DNA of 64,000 bases, taken from the NCBI RefSeq assembly GCF_000317575.1, contig NC_019748.1, forward strand, positions 3,926,501-3,990,500, in the 5' to 3' direction. The translations under genes were made by a program, and so were the position numbers. The notes below the pieces were generated by a model. That model saw nothing but the letters and a program-made list of their open reading frames with translations, was not told the DNA's origin and searched no databases. Of this stretch, positions 54,039-64,000 are shown in pieces (position 1 is the stretch's first letter; every line of letters begins with the position of its first letter). The DNA comes from Stanieria cyanosphaera PCC 7437 (GTDB lineage Bacteria; Cyanobacteriota; Cyanobacteriia; Cyanobacteriales; Xenococcaceae).

Positions 54039-57000
54039 TTAGAATTCGGCTTCCTTAGCTTCAATATAGTAAAAATTGACTTGAGGATAGCGTGAAGCGT
54101 ACAAAATTTGTGCCGCATTTGCTGCTTTTCTCGTATCAAACGATAAAAAGAACTCAAATCCACACTGCTGTGCTATTAGACTTCCTATTGAAAGTTGCCT
54201 TTCAAGTGTTCTTATTTGATCTCTTTCATAAGCATTTAGATTTTTGGTATTACCATTTGCTTTTTTAGCTAAATACTCATGCTGAGTTTTTACTTCTGCA
54301 TATGAACTTATGGGCTGTCCTTTTTGAATGTATGCTTGTCCTAATACGCTTAATTTTCCATCATAAAAAGAGTAATTGCCGTTAGTAGGCTCCATAACTA
54401 AATGATCGCTATTGTCTCCTGTCACATAGCTTGCATACTCATCGTGTGGTACGTAACTGCCCAAGCGAAATCCTAGCCTTAAGTAGTAACATCCATCATC
54501 ATCTACTTTCCCTCTCCGAAAATCCTCTATTTTTAACCTTTCTTGTTTAGGTATTGCTTGGTTGTTAAGAATATCTTTAAATCTTCTTTTCTGATTTGGA
54601 GTTAACTGTTTAACAAGCCCAAACTCAGCTTCATCAGCATAAGGATCACCCGTAATCGGATTAATTTCAGCCACATGAGCAGGAGCAGTACCTCCAGCAT
54701 CTAAGATTCTTTTAAAAATCTCTATATATATTAGTAATGGGTTGGGCGATACAGTTCCTCCTCCTGGTAATGGCGTTGTAGGTGTAGGACTAATAACAGG
54801 AGAACTTACTGAAGCTAAAGTACCACTTCCAGTTATACTACCGATGATAAATTCTGCTCTTTTAGTTGCACTTTTACTAAGGTGATGAGCAATACTGATT
54901 ACGCCGTCGCTTCCAACGTAAATACTATATTCCGTGGCATTAATATCAACTGCTGTAATAACTTTAATATTTTTGGCAGCTTCTAGATAAACATCACCGC
55001 CTCTACTTCCTATATCAGTACGAATATATCCTGTTCTAACTAGATCAGTCTTGCTGATGAGAGAAACATCACCACCTCTTGAAATAATGTTTTTTGTATT
55101 GATTGTTCCCAAAGCCAATACATAAACATTACCGCCACGACTATTTATAAGACCACCGATAGTTGCTGTACCTTGTTCTGCCTCTACAGTTATATTGCCT
55201 CCATAAATACTAATTTTCTTGGTAGAAACACTTTGTTTAGCAGCAAGATTGACACCTAATGCATTATCAATCGGCATATTCATGGTCACAGAGCCTTCTG
55301 TACTAGCTAAACCTATTGAACCGAATTCTGATTTAATTTCGTGATTAATTGTTAAACTTTGTGCAGAAGCAACTGTTACATCTTCCATGCTGGAGATTAC
55401 GCCATTAGCAGCAACAATTCCAGTCGCACTAATTAAAGCAACACTACTATCATTAGAAGTGACTGCACCTACAGTTATATTATTTGCAGCAGCTAGAGAA
55501 ACATCATCATAGGCTGTGACTGCACCATTAACTGTAACAGCATCTTGACTAGACTTGAGAATCACTGCGTCTTGACTGGATGTAATCTCATTAGTAATAA
55601 TATTTTGCTTGGCTAAGGCAATGAAACTGTTGTCGCTCTCAACTGTACCGTTAACCTTAATTCCAGCAGTACCGCTAATTAGATCAATAGCACCATTAGT
55701 AGCAGTTAATTGACCAACAGCAATGCTATTGAGAGAAATAATATTAATATCTCCATTAGTAGTAACAAGATTTCCTGATGAGAAACTACCATTATTCAAA
55801 ACTTCTAAGCTTAAAGCATCAATATTTCCTGTAGTGACGTTGCCTGTAGAAGCAAAAGTTTCATCGCCTATTTTACCCAGTGAGATCTCAACTGAACCAG
55901 TAGCAGCTAAGTTAGCAGTAGTAATGTTGTTAATAACTTCAAAGCTAAGATTGCCTTCAACTGCTAAGTCCTTATTGATAGTTAAACTACCAGCACCCTC
56001 AACACCAATATCGAAGAAAGTACCATTTCCACCAATTACATCCTGAAAGAGAATATTACCTGTTCCAGCTTTCAAAGTGAGATTTTGGCTACCAGCACTC
56101 GCAGCATCAACAGTTTTGGTAAAAGTAATATCACCACCAGTAATAGTATTATCTTCATTTACAGAAGAATCAATAGTTAGATTGTTATCAATCTTAGTTT
56201 GACCATCAAAGGTTATTTCACCACCATTCGTAGTGATGACATTTCCAAAGAGAGTTATTTCATTACCCTGCAACAGAACAGTATCGCCAAACGTAGAGAT
56301 GTTGCCGATATTTATATAGTCTTTTAATTTTGGTTCAGCGAATCTGGGATTAAGAAGAAAAGCTTGGTGAGTACGCTTAACATCGCTTTTGAAATAACCA
56401 GTAGCTGCTATTTGCCCTTTGTCATTAATTCCTTGTGCTGAACTTAGCCAAATAGCTTTCTCAGAATCGATGATGCTATTAATATTGAGATTTATACTTG
56501 TATCATTATCAATGTCGTATAATATAGCTGTCGCACCACTTGAACCCACAGCAATACCATTGTTATTGATATCAATTAAAGAACCTCCCAAGGTTTTTAT
56601 TTCGCCATCGTTATAGACAAACGCAGTGTAAGTAGTAGATCTTATTGCATTGAATTCACCAATTATCTGACCTTCATTGTTAATATCACGAGCAGAACTG
56701 TTTTCTACATTATCTCCTAACAGACTATGTAAATTTATATTTTGACCACCACCATAAACAAATGCTTTAGTAAAACCATCAAAATATAAACCGACTACCT
56801 GTCCTGAATCGTTGATTCCATAAGCTTCACTGGTATAGTGCCAGTAATAATCCTCATTAACTTCAATCCCTTCATTGCCAAATAAACCATTCAACTCGTT
56901 CTGAAGGTCGGTCATTGAACCTCCATCTAAAATGAATGCGCGCCAACAGAATAGATCGTAACCCCAGCTATATTTAGAGCTAGCTATACCAACTATTTGC

Positions 57001-57254
57001 CCATTGTTGTTAATTGCTTCAGCATAGCTACGAGCAAAATCGTAAGGTACTTCTACTAAACCAGACTCACTGGGAATTTCATATGTTTCAGCTTCTGGTA
57101 AAACTCCCAAATCACTTATCGATCCATTACTGTAAAGAAAAGCGTGCGTATTATTATCAGAACTAATAAAAGATCCTACTATTTGTCCTGAATCATTAAT
57201 TCCATTAGGAGTAATGCTGTTCTCAGAACCTAAATAATTTATTTTGGCTAAAGT
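54039..57254 (-). pseudogene. 5'-truncated polymorphic toxin: HAF repeats, adhesin-like beta-helix, nuclease toxin
   Basis: The open frame runs from 57254 to a stop at 54039 (about 1070 codons), but no ATG or GTG precedes the first repeat; the first usable codon is a TTG at 57110, inside a repeat. Order (counted from 57110): HAF repeats about 1-270 (AINNNGQIVG, GINDSGQVVG); beta-helix adhesin-like repeats about 270-770 (TTNGDINIIS, SRGGNVYV); a Pro-rich linker about 775-790; and a C-terminal domain about 830-1023 with D917 and E939-V-K941, fitting a PD-(D/E)XK restriction-endonuclease-fold toxin. The signal peptide and secretion domain are missing, so export is unlikely. Confidence 0.75.
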
Positions 57255-57327
57255 TTAAGTTAACTTTTAGCTGCTGTGCGATCGCAAACAAAACAAGATA
57301 GAGTCTGTTAAAAATTTACGTTTCGAT

Positions 57328-60054
57328 TTAATTAGTAATTTTCCGTTCCAAGCGATCGCCTTTGCGACAAACTAAGTCAAATGCACAATATTGACAGGCT
57401 TTTTGTTCGATATCTGGGGCGACAGGATAGTAACCGTGTTGTAAATTCAATTGAACTTTTTCGGCAAAAGCTGCTAATTTTTCGGGGTTACGTTTAGCTG
57501 AAGATATTTTTTTACGTTTAGTTAAAGAATAATAAATAGCATCAACAACTGGTTCGGAAAAAGTCTGTTCGATAGCTGCTTGATATAAAGGAAGTTGTAA
57601 ATCTAAACTGGCTTTGCCTTCTTCATTTTTAATTCCTGGAGGAGTGCTACTACTAGTTTTATAATCTATGATGGTTAATCCATTAGTAGTGCGATCAATT
57701 CTATCTATTTTTCCTTTAATTTGTAACCCATGCCATTTCAGATTAAATTCAGTTTCACGAGCTACAACTTCTCTTTCTGCGGGTAAAAATTCTGGTGTAT
57801 TAAGATTAAGATAAAGTAATTCAAGATGTTCTTTTCTTCTGGTTTGCCAAACTGGTAATTCTGACAATTTTAATTCTTGTTCTGCTTGTAAAAAAGCTTG
57901 TTTCAATTGTTGTAAATTAAACTCGGCTAAATCAGCAGCAGTTTTTACTTTTTCGAGGGATAATTCTAAACAACGATGATATAAATTACCTCTAGAAATA
58001 GTATTTAAATCTAACTCCGCTTCTGGTAATTCTCTTAATTTTAATAACTGATATGCAAACCATTTAAAAGGGCATTGTCCTAATTGAATAAGTTGAGAAG
58101 CACTAAAAACTAAATTATTAGTATCAAGAGGAATACCAATCACACCATCGTATTCATCAGCTACTGTAGCAGTTTCTCTCTTTTGTTCTACTTGCCAAGC
58201 TTTAATTATTTGTTTAATAGTGAAATCTTTTAATTTTTTCGGTTGATGTAAATAAACTTGACGTGCCTTTTCCAAACTAGCAACAGGTAAATTAGGTAGA
58301 GAAGTTGGTTTTAATCCCAAACGAGTCAAATAAGGACTTGGTAATATAGATTCTTGTTTAATTAATTGAGGATAAGAAAAAATAATTTTTGTTTGGGGTA
58401 CTGCTAATAAACTATAAAAAGCAAGTGCTTCTCGATTAGTTATTGTCACAGCAGTTTCGATCCGAAATCCCTGTTTAACTAATTGCTTGCGTTCAAAAAA
58501 ATCTAAAATCGAATCATTCGTAATAGTAGTCGGAAAAATTCCTTCTCCTGTACCTAACACAAAAACATAATTATATTTAGCTCCCAATAAAGATAAAGGT
58601 GTGTGTAATTCAATCCCACCTCTGCCTGGTTGAGCAGGTACAGTTAATAAAGCAAGAGTATCTCGAATATTTTGAAAAAAATCCGCTTGAGTGAGTATTT
58701 CCGCTTCTGGTTGAGCAAGTTGAATTAAAGCCTCTTGAATCTTGTAAAAAGCAACTATTTCCCTAGCCCAACGTTTTCCTTGCTGTCGTACTTGAAATTG
58801 TTCGAGGATATTTTGTACAAGTTGTACCCATTCATCTCGACGGTTTCGTTTTGGTAACCGCAACAAAGATAAATCTACTTCTAACTCTTGCCAAGCTGAA
58901 AAATTTTGAGGATGTTTTAATTTTGCTTGTTGCCAAATACGATTAGGAAGTTTTCTGGCTAAAGGATGAGAAAGCAATTTAGCTGTCGCTTCAAAGGGAA
59001 AATTAGTGTCAATTACTTCTAATAATAGTTTTAACCATGCACCCATGCGGGTATGTTCTAAACCAATAGCATATAAAGCCCGTAGCGGTAAATTGTATTC
59101 CCAAGCAATATCTAATAAAGTTGTGCCATATAACTGCTCATCTCTAGCAACTAAAACAATTTCTTTTGCGCTAACTCCTTGATTGAGTAAACTTTTGACT
59201 TGAGTTAAAAATCCTCTTACTTCTTCTTCCAAGTTGGGATAAATCTGTAAACTAACGTCTTGAGGTAAAGGTTGTGGATGAAGAAAACACTGTTGTAATT
59301 GTTTACCGATTGAATCGTTGTTGATTTGATAGTTGTTGGCTTCAGTGGTTTGGGTGGGTTTTTTGGACGAAATTTGGTTATTTACTCGATTTTTGAAGGT
59401 TAAGCTTTTATTTTCTAGTTCTTTGAGCGCAAAATTTATCCCTTTACAATCCCATCCTCTAGCAGTTAAAAACTCAATCCCCTCGCGATTTGAGCTAAAA
59501 AGCTCTTCCTCGCCTGTAGGCAAAACCAAAATACTGTCATCTCCTGCCACTGCATCAATTAAAGCTAACTCATCATGAGAAGGATAAAAATAACCGTAAA
59601 ATAGATAAGATTTTTGATAATTATTAGTTCTAGCAGCTTGCCAAAATAATTCAGCGCAATCAATACATTTTTTTGCTCTTAATTTTTGTTGATAAACTGC
59701 GGTGATTGTAGCTAACTGTCTTACTCTAACAGAAGCAGATTGAGCCAAGCTAGTTAAATCTAATTCTTGACTCAATAATTCTTTGATTGCAGGAAAAAAT
59801 CTTTTAACTGTTCCCTCAAGATCTTTCGGACGAAGAACTTCTTGCAGCGTTTGTCTTAATAACCGATAAGATAATAGAGAAGAAGCAAGCCTGATTCCCT
59901 GTTGACGGACAATTGTTTCAGCTAGATTTTCCAAACTAAGATGAGCTACGCCCAAAGTTTTCGCAGTTGTCCGACTTGGGGTAATCACTTGCAGATGAGT
60001 AGGAATTGAAAAATTAGCAGGTAAGTTGAATAAGAGGGATTTTTGATTATTCAT
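57328..60054 (-). CDS. RecB/AddB-like PD-(D/E)XK nuclease protein
   Basis: A 908-residue protein with a helicase-like N-terminal part and a C-terminal nuclease. No Walker A GKT is visible, so the helicase part is probably inactive, as in AddB. The nuclease block reads KGKIDRIDRTTNGLTIIDYKT, cited by its core IIDYKT; Cys in LGQCPFKWFA and in KACQYCAFDLVC could hold an Fe-S cluster like AddB and Dna2. It likely acts in recombination or DNA-end processing with a partner not in the window. Its tail is duplicated at 52884-53015. Confidence 0.85.
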   Translation of the reverse strand: MNNQKSLLFNLPANFSIPTHLQVITPSRTTAKTLGVAHLSLENLAETIVRQQGIRLASSLLSYRLLRQTLQEVLRPKDLEGTVKRFFPAIKELLSQELDLTSLAQSASVRVRQLATITAVYQQKLRAKKCIDCAELFWQAARTNNYQKSYLFYGYFYPSHDELALIDAVAGDDSILVLPTGEEELFSSNREGIEFLTARGWDCKGINFALKELENKSLTFKNRVNNQISSKKPTQTTEANNYQINNDSIGKQLQQCFLHPQPLPQDVSLQIYPNLEEEVRGFLTQVKSLLNQGVSAKEIVLVARDEQLYGTTLLDIAWEYNLPLRALYAIGLEHTRMGAWLKLLLEVIDTNFPFEATAKLLSHPLARKLPNRIWQQAKLKHPQNFSAWQELEVDLSLLRLPKRNRRDEWVQLVQNILEQFQVRQQGKRWAREIVAFYKIQEALIQLAQPEAEILTQADFFQNIRDTLALLTVPAQPGRGGIELHTPLSLLGAKYNYVFVLGTGEGIFPTTITNDSILDFFERKQLVKQGFRIETAVTITNREALAFYSLLAVPQTKIIFSYPQLIKQESILPSPYLTRLGLKPTSLPNLPVASLEKARQVYLHQPKKLKDFTIKQIIKAWQVEQKRETATVADEYDGVIGIPLDTNNLVFSASQLIQLGQCPFKWFAYQLLKLRELPEAELDLNTISRGNLYHRCLELSLEKVKTAADLAEFNLQQLKQAFLQAEQELKLSELPVWQTRRKEHLELLYLNLNTPEFLPAEREVVARETEFNLKWHGLQIKGKIDRIDRTTNGLTIIDYKTSSSTPPGIKNEEGKASLDLQLPLYQAAIEQTFSEPVVDAIYYSLTKRKKISSAKRNPEKLAAFAEKVQLNLQHGYYPVAPDIEQKACQYCAFDLVCRKGDRLERKITN

Positions 60055-60066
60055 CCCTCCATTATG

Positions 60067-60273
60067 CTACTTTTGATTTGCTCTGGTATCTTGTACCGCA
60101 GCCCAAAATAAGATTCCTGTTAGAGGAATACTTCCAGCTAGGATTAACCCAGTAGTTAAACCGCCTAAGTCGGGTTCACCAGAAGACAATTCAAATACTG
60201 AGCCTACACCTGCGATCGCACTAATACAGCATAAAGCTAAGAAAATACCGCTTTTTACGGTAATTGGTGTCAC
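60067..60273 (-). CDS. small two-helix membrane protein of unknown function
   Basis: A 68-residue protein with two hydrophobic helices (about 9-28, GIFLALCCISAIAGVG, and about 38-60, GLTTGLILAGSIPLTGILFW), separated by SSGEPDLGG. A short polar tail ends in DTRANQK. It lies 37 bases downstream of def and 12 bases upstream of the nuclease gene on the same strand, so it may be cotranscribed with both. Resembles short hypothetical membrane proteins of cyanobacteria. Confidence 0.72.
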   Translation of the reverse strand: MTPITVKSGIFLALCCISAIAGVGSVFELSSGEPDLGGLTTGLILAGSIPLTGILFWAAVQDTRANQK

Positions 60274-60310
60274 TTTAGTTTTACTCCTAATTTTTTATTT
60301 ATCTTTATTA

Positions 60311-60874
60311 TTATTTAACTGGTTTAACGGCACTTACAGCAAAACCTTTCTTTTTCAATTCTTCGGTTAAAGCAATTTCATTTTCTACCCGATCAACAAA
60401 CATCACTCCATTGAGGTGATCCATTTCGTGTTGAATGGCACGGGCGAGTAAACCAGAAGCTTGTAGTTTACGAGGTTTACCTTGTTCATCTTTAAAAGAT
60501 ACTTCTACCGCTTCCGGTCTAGTTACTTCTAAATATACACCAGGAATACTCAGACAACCTTCTTCAGTAATACACTCTTGACTACTAAAACGAGTAATTT
60601 TGGGATTAATCAAAACTAAAGGTGGATGATCAGGATTATCAAGTTCGCAGTCAATCACAATTAACTGCTTATTAACACCTACTTGGGGTGCTGCCAAACC
60701 AATGCCATCGGCACTATACATAGTTTGCAGCATTTCTTTAATCAATTGACGGATGCTGTCGTCTACTTTTGCAATCCGTTTAGCTGGCTGACGCAAAACG
60801 CGATCGCCTAAATAGTGAATTTCTAAAGGTGGTTGCTTTAACTTTTTCTTTTCTACTGTGACTAAGGTAGTCAT
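60311..60874 (-). CDS. def: peptide deformylase
   Basis: A 187-residue metalloenzyme that removes the formyl group from nascent proteins. All three motifs are present: GIGLAAPQVG (57-66), EGCLSIP (105-111, metal ligand Cys107) and QHEMDHLNG (148-156, ligands His149 and His153, base Glu150). First gene of a likely operon with the small membrane protein and the nuclease. Confidence 0.96.
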   Translation of the reverse strand: MTTLVTVEKKKLKQPPLEIHYLGDRVLRQPAKRIAKVDDSIRQLIKEMLQTMYSADGIGLAAPQVGVNKQLIVIDCELDNPDHPPLVLINPKITRFSSQECITEEGCLSIPGVYLEVTRPEAVEVSFKDEQGKPRKLQASGLLARAIQHEMDHLNGVMFVDRVENEIALTEELKKKGFAVSAVKPVK

Positions 60875-61306
60875 GAATCTCTTGATAATAAATATTTTTA
60901 CCTAACTTAATTTTATCGTTACTTCACCGATGATTAGGAAGTCAACAAATAATTCATCTATCATAGCGAAAATACTAAAATTATTTAAAAAAAATAATTT
61001 GATTGATAATTATTTACAACCATAAAAATTTATAATTTTCCCGATCAAGTGAGGCGAATAATTGAGTATTGTTCGAGATTTAAGAGATGAGTTATCGATT
61101 AAATTGAAAATAGCTATTTCAGATGCGATCGCTTCTCCATAACTTTCACCCAGATAAAATCCTCTAATACTTTCAAGTATTGGTTTTGAGAGCTACAAAA
61201 TTAGTAATTAAAGATATTCTCCATGAATTTCCTCTAAGATAGAATTTTTAGCTTATTATATTCCATATCATAAGAAATAATTTCCAAATTTTCTGTCATT
61301 CTACTG
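60875..61306. other. gene-free interval upstream of def
   Basis: 432 bases. A TTG-started 26-codon frame near 61064 (MSIVRDLRDELSIKLKIAIS) lacks a ribosome binding site and I do not call it. One HIP1 octamer lies at 61125. Otherwise it is A/T-rich, with the def promoter presumably at its left end. Confidence 0.35.
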
Positions 61307-62299
61307 TTATTTTATTACGGAAAATGTGTGTAAACGTTGTTTAATTCTACTTGACTTTAGGCTAAGTAGTTTTTGCATAAACAAGTATTTTTTTTGATAG
61401 CTAGGAATCAATAGCCACTGTTGATAATATTCAGTAACAATATTTTTAAAGAAAAATATCCATTGACTAAGAACCTTTTCAGTAGTAACTTCTTGTTTAC
61501 GTTTTTGATAATTATTAAGCATTTGACAGTAAAAATCACTATCCGTCTTTAAGCGTCTAACTGCTGCAATTGCCTCATCAATAGAATTGATCGAAAGAAA
61601 ATCTAGCTCACTTTTTCTAACTGCTACAAATGATGATTCTGGAGTTAAAATTCCTGGTACTCCCGCGTGCCAACAATTTAGTAATTTAATAAATCCTTTA
61701 TTAATATATTGATTATTCCTAAAACTTCTCGCTGCAACAATAACATCAAGCTTTGTATAATCGTTCCATTGATTAACTTCAAAAATTGGCAGCCATTTAC
61801 AACCTAAACTAGATAAAGATTCAATCCAATACTGAGATTTTAGTTCTTGAGCTAATTGACTTCTACTACCTATATAAGCAACGTTTTCTACTGTAAATTT
61901 ACGTTCTTGATTTCGAGGAATAAGATTAGGTATTGGCCAATGAGCTATATAGTAAGGCTTCCAAACAGAATTGTAATTCAATTGATAATCTTGAGGATTA
62001 TGAACTACGTGAATATGTGCTGAAGGATGATATTCGCGATCGCTCTTGGCACAAATCAACATAGTATTAGTTAAAAACTGAGCATTGTCACCTAATGTAT
62101 CTCTATCTGCTATTACTATTCCTTGTCGGTCAATAGTATTAGTAATTTCACAAGAAACTCCTGCGTTTTTTAAGTGAAAATAAGTTTGTGCTATCCAAGC
62201 TGTAAAATTACTGTGTTCTCCTTCCCAAGAATCCTTATAATTACTTTGTAATAATTTTTTTTTATTTTCAGTAGGAGCGTAAAAATAGATTTTTTCCAT
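61307..62299 (-). CDS. glycosyltransferase-like protein (GT-B fold)
   Basis: A 330-residue protein. The overall layout is that of a GT-B glycosyltransferase: an N-terminal Rossmann half (VSCEITNTIDRQGIVIADRDTL region, shortened), a middle IGSRSQLAQELKSQYWIESL, and a C-terminal CWHAGVPGILTPESSF, comparable to the nucleotide-sugar end of GT1/GT4 enzymes. It has no signal peptide. Sugar and acceptor are unknown. It is alone, with long gaps on both sides. Confidence 0.62.
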   Translation of the reverse strand: MEKIYFYAPTENKKKLLQSNYKDSWEGEHSNFTAWIAQTYFHLKNAGVSCEITNTIDRQGIVIADRDTLGDNAQFLTNTMLICAKSDREYHPSAHIHVVHNPQDYQLNYNSVWKPYYIAHWPIPNLIPRNQERKFTVENVAYIGSRSQLAQELKSQYWIESLSSLGCKWLPIFEVNQWNDYTKLDVIVAARSFRNNQYINKGFIKLLNCWHAGVPGILTPESSFVAVRKSELDFLSINSIDEAIAAVRRLKTDSDFYCQMLNNYQKRKQEVTTEKVLSQWIFFFKNIVTEYYQQWLLIPSYQKKYLFMQKLLSLKSSRIKQRLHTFSVIK

Positions 62300-62477
62300 G
62301 ATTATAATAGCTTTTCAAACATTAGAGTAAATCTAATCCTTGCCAGCCAGCTTATTAATTGTTGGAATACAAAATCGTTCGTTATCCTAACACCAGAATC
62401 TAATTTTCTTAGAGCTTTGTTTCTAAAATGTTACGTTCCACATACTAAAACTAATCTAAAAACAAAAAACTTAATTT

Positions 62478-63362
62478 CTATTTATTTAAAGATTGTTGTC
62501 TTTGCCTTTGTTTCTCTAGCTGACGAGCTTTTTTTTCTGGAGTTAATTTGTCGTAGCAATGAGGACAAGAAACAATAGGTTCATAATAAGGAGAAGTTTT
62601 ATCTAATTCTGAAATAGGATGTCCACAAGCATAACAAAGATCGTAACTTCCTGCTTCTAATCCTTGTTTAACTGTAACTCGTTCGTCAAAAACAAAACAT
62701 TCTCCTTCCCATAAACTTTCTTCAGCAGGAATTTCTTCTAAATATTTCAGTATGCCACCTTTGAGGTGAAAGACTTCTTGAAATCCTTGGGAAAGCAAAT
62801 AAGATGAAGCTTTTTCACAACGAATTCCCCCTGTACAAAACATAGCTACTTTTTGATGTTTTTGAGGATCAAGATTTTTAGCTACATATTCGGGAAATTC
62901 TCGAAAAGATTGCGTTTGAGGATTATTAGCTCGCTTAAAAGAGCCTATTTCTACTTCATAATCGTTTCTAGTATCAATTACGACTACTTCAGTATCTGAA
63001 ATAATTGTATTCCATTCTTGAGGAGTAACATATGTTCCTACTTTTTGACTAGGAGCTACTTCAGATATACCAAAAGTGACAATTTCTGATTTGATTTTTA
63101 TTTTCAGTCGTTCAAAAGGAAATACTTCACTATAAGATTCTTTGTGTTCTAAGTCGGCAAAATTAGGCTCGCTACGAAGATAAGCTAAAACGCAATCAAT
63201 ATTTTCTCTACTACCTGCAATTGTGCCATTAATGCCTTCGGTAGCTAAAAGAATAGTTCCTTTTAGATCATGTTTTTGACAAAATTCTCCTAAAGATTGC
63301 CTTCTTTCTGCTAAATTTTCAAGAGAAACAAATTTATAAAATGTAGCAATAACTATAGTCAT
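62478..63362 (-). CDS. trhO: tRNA uridine 5-hydroxylase, rhodanese type (TrhO)
   Basis: A 294-residue rhodanese-domain protein (formerly YceA) that hydroxylates U34 of certain tRNAs using oxygen. Seen: an N-terminal ferredoxin-like domain (LLATEGINGTIAGSRENID, short core GINGTIAG), rhodanese with active-site loop FCTGGIRCEKASSYL containing Cys at about 176 and 181, and a C-terminal four-Cys zinc-ribbon-like segment CYACGHPIS...CPHC. Length is normal. Confidence 0.93.
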   Translation of the reverse strand: MTIVIATFYKFVSLENLAERRQSLGEFCQKHDLKGTILLATEGINGTIAGSRENIDCVLAYLRSEPNFADLEHKESYSEVFPFERLKIKIKSEIVTFGISEVAPSQKVGTYVTPQEWNTIISDTEVVVIDTRNDYEVEIGSFKRANNPQTQSFREFPEYVAKNLDPQKHQKVAMFCTGGIRCEKASSYLLSQGFQEVFHLKGGILKYLEEIPAEESLWEGECFVFDERVTVKQGLEAGSYDLCYACGHPISELDKTSPYYEPIVSCPHCYDKLTPEKKARQLEKQRQRQQSLNK

Positions 63363-63554
63363 TTTTGTTGCTAATAATTTTAATTGATAATAAATTATAG
63401 GTTAATTGTCACGTCAGAAAGAAATGTCGAGCTTTTAGTATAATTATTAATTATTGATTGTTTGTCGACAGCCTTTACACTGATAAACCCAGATAGATTG
63501 AGCGGTTGGTAGTGTTTTTTGTTAATTGAATAGTTAGTTTGATTGAATCACAAA

Positions 63555-64000
63555 TTAAAAAGTAATTACACTACGAATAGACTCACCTTTGTGCATCAAA
63601 TCAAATGCATCATTAATTTTATCTATTGGCATTACATGAGTTACTAAATCATCAAGATTAATTTTCCCTTCCATATACCAGTCAACAATTGTGGGTACGT
63701 CAGTACGTCCTCTAGCACCGCCAAAAGCACTACCTTTCCAGACTCTTCCTGTTACTAACTGAAAAGGACGAGTACTAATTTCTTCTCCTGCACCTGCTAC
63801 TCCTATAATGACAGAAACACCCCAACCTTTATGACAGCATTCTAAAGCTTGACGCATCACTTTAACATTGCCAATACATTCAAAACTATAATCAGCACCA
63901 CCATCAGTTAACTCTACTAAATGAGCAACTAAATCTCCTTCTATTTCTTGAGGATTGACAAAATGAGTCATGCCGTATTTTTCTGCTAAGGCACGCTTGG
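63555..64000 (-). CDS. class III alcohol dehydrogenase (S-(hydroxymethyl)glutathione dehydrogenase), C-terminal part
   Basis: The last about 148 codons of a gene that continues past the window edge. Text [30 protein letters not shown] and [18 protein letters not shown] is typical of glutathione-dependent formaldehyde dehydrogenase (FrmA/AdhC); the core phrase [10 protein letters not shown] is diagnostic. The zinc-binding N-terminal half lies outside. It detoxifies formaldehyde and can reduce S-nitrosoglutathione. Confidence 0.9.
   Translation of the reverse strand, partial: KRALAEKYGMTHFVNPQEIEGDLVAHLVELTDGGADYSFECIGNVKVMRQALECCHKGWGVSVIIGVAGAGEEISTRPFQLVTGRVWKGSAFGGARGRTDVPTIVDWYMEGKINLDDLVTHVMPIDKINDAFDLMHKGESIRSVITF

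Noticed and set aside
61064-61144. 26-codon frame MSIVRDLRDELSIKLKIAIS...
   Set aside because: TTG start, no ribosome binding site, and no neighbour that would need it.

Overview
The window is a piece of a cyanobacterial chromosome. The evidence is a cyanobacterial psbQ lipoprotein gene, a ChlH/CobN-family chelatase subunit, a DesC-type Delta9 desaturase, glgA, PAS and Cache histidine kinases, and very frequent GCGATCGC (HIP1) octamers on a low-G+C background. The gene set and the many dispersed palindromes would suit a unicellular or baeocytous genus such as Stanieria or Pleurocapsa, but I cannot fix the genus.

Layout. 0-12.4 kb: a PfkB sugar kinase, an ArgRS-like protein without a catalytic core, a Crp-type regulator, a PAS kinase with an AhpD-like head, an FAD oxidoreductase, a DUF2993 protein, two small exported proteins, an epoxide-hydrolase-like enzyme and a radical SAM protein. 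12.4-18.8 kb: a chelatase large-subunit gene (chlH-like) set among three toxin-antitoxin (TA) modules (Doc-type, HicAB, PIN/HTH) and two truncated copies of its own ends. 18.9-22.4 kb: hydrolase, psbQ, amino-acid oxidase and YebC. 22.5-24.5 kb: a Uma2 gene with two broken copies of its tail, separated by a broken DUF3368/UPF0175 TA pair and a CPXCG protein. 24.7-37.5 kb: mixed metabolism, MazEF, and the desC gene divergent from a TetR regulator. 37.5-46.7 kb: a Cache kinase and a surface-polysaccharide cluster (GDP-fucose synthesis, sugar transferase, glycosyltransferases). 46.6-52.5 kb: ssb, proA, ruvC, an aminotransferase and glgA. 52.6-57.3 kb: a damaged polymorphic-toxin locus with a putative immunity gene. 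57.3-64 kb: RecB/AddB-like nuclease, peptide deformylase, a glycosyltransferase-like protein, trhO and the end of a class III alcohol dehydrogenase.

Main observation. At several places a toxin or other small accessory cassette sits between an intact gene and a decayed copy of that same gene's end: the chlH tail around hicAB, the chlH head around the Doc module, the Uma2 tail twice in series, and the nuclease tail around the toxin-immunity block. In the three tail cases the polarity is the same: intact gene, cassette, orphan tail. This is what single-crossover integration of small circles carrying a cassette plus a gene end would leave. Both the duplications and the model need comparison with related genomes.

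Other leads are a promoter-hairpin small RNA candidate at 1.13-1.24 kb, a TetR protein with a degenerate tyrosine-recombinase-like C-terminus and two matching operators, intergenic palindromes absorbed in frame into chlH, and one-base frameshifts in two toxin genes whose antitoxins are intact.
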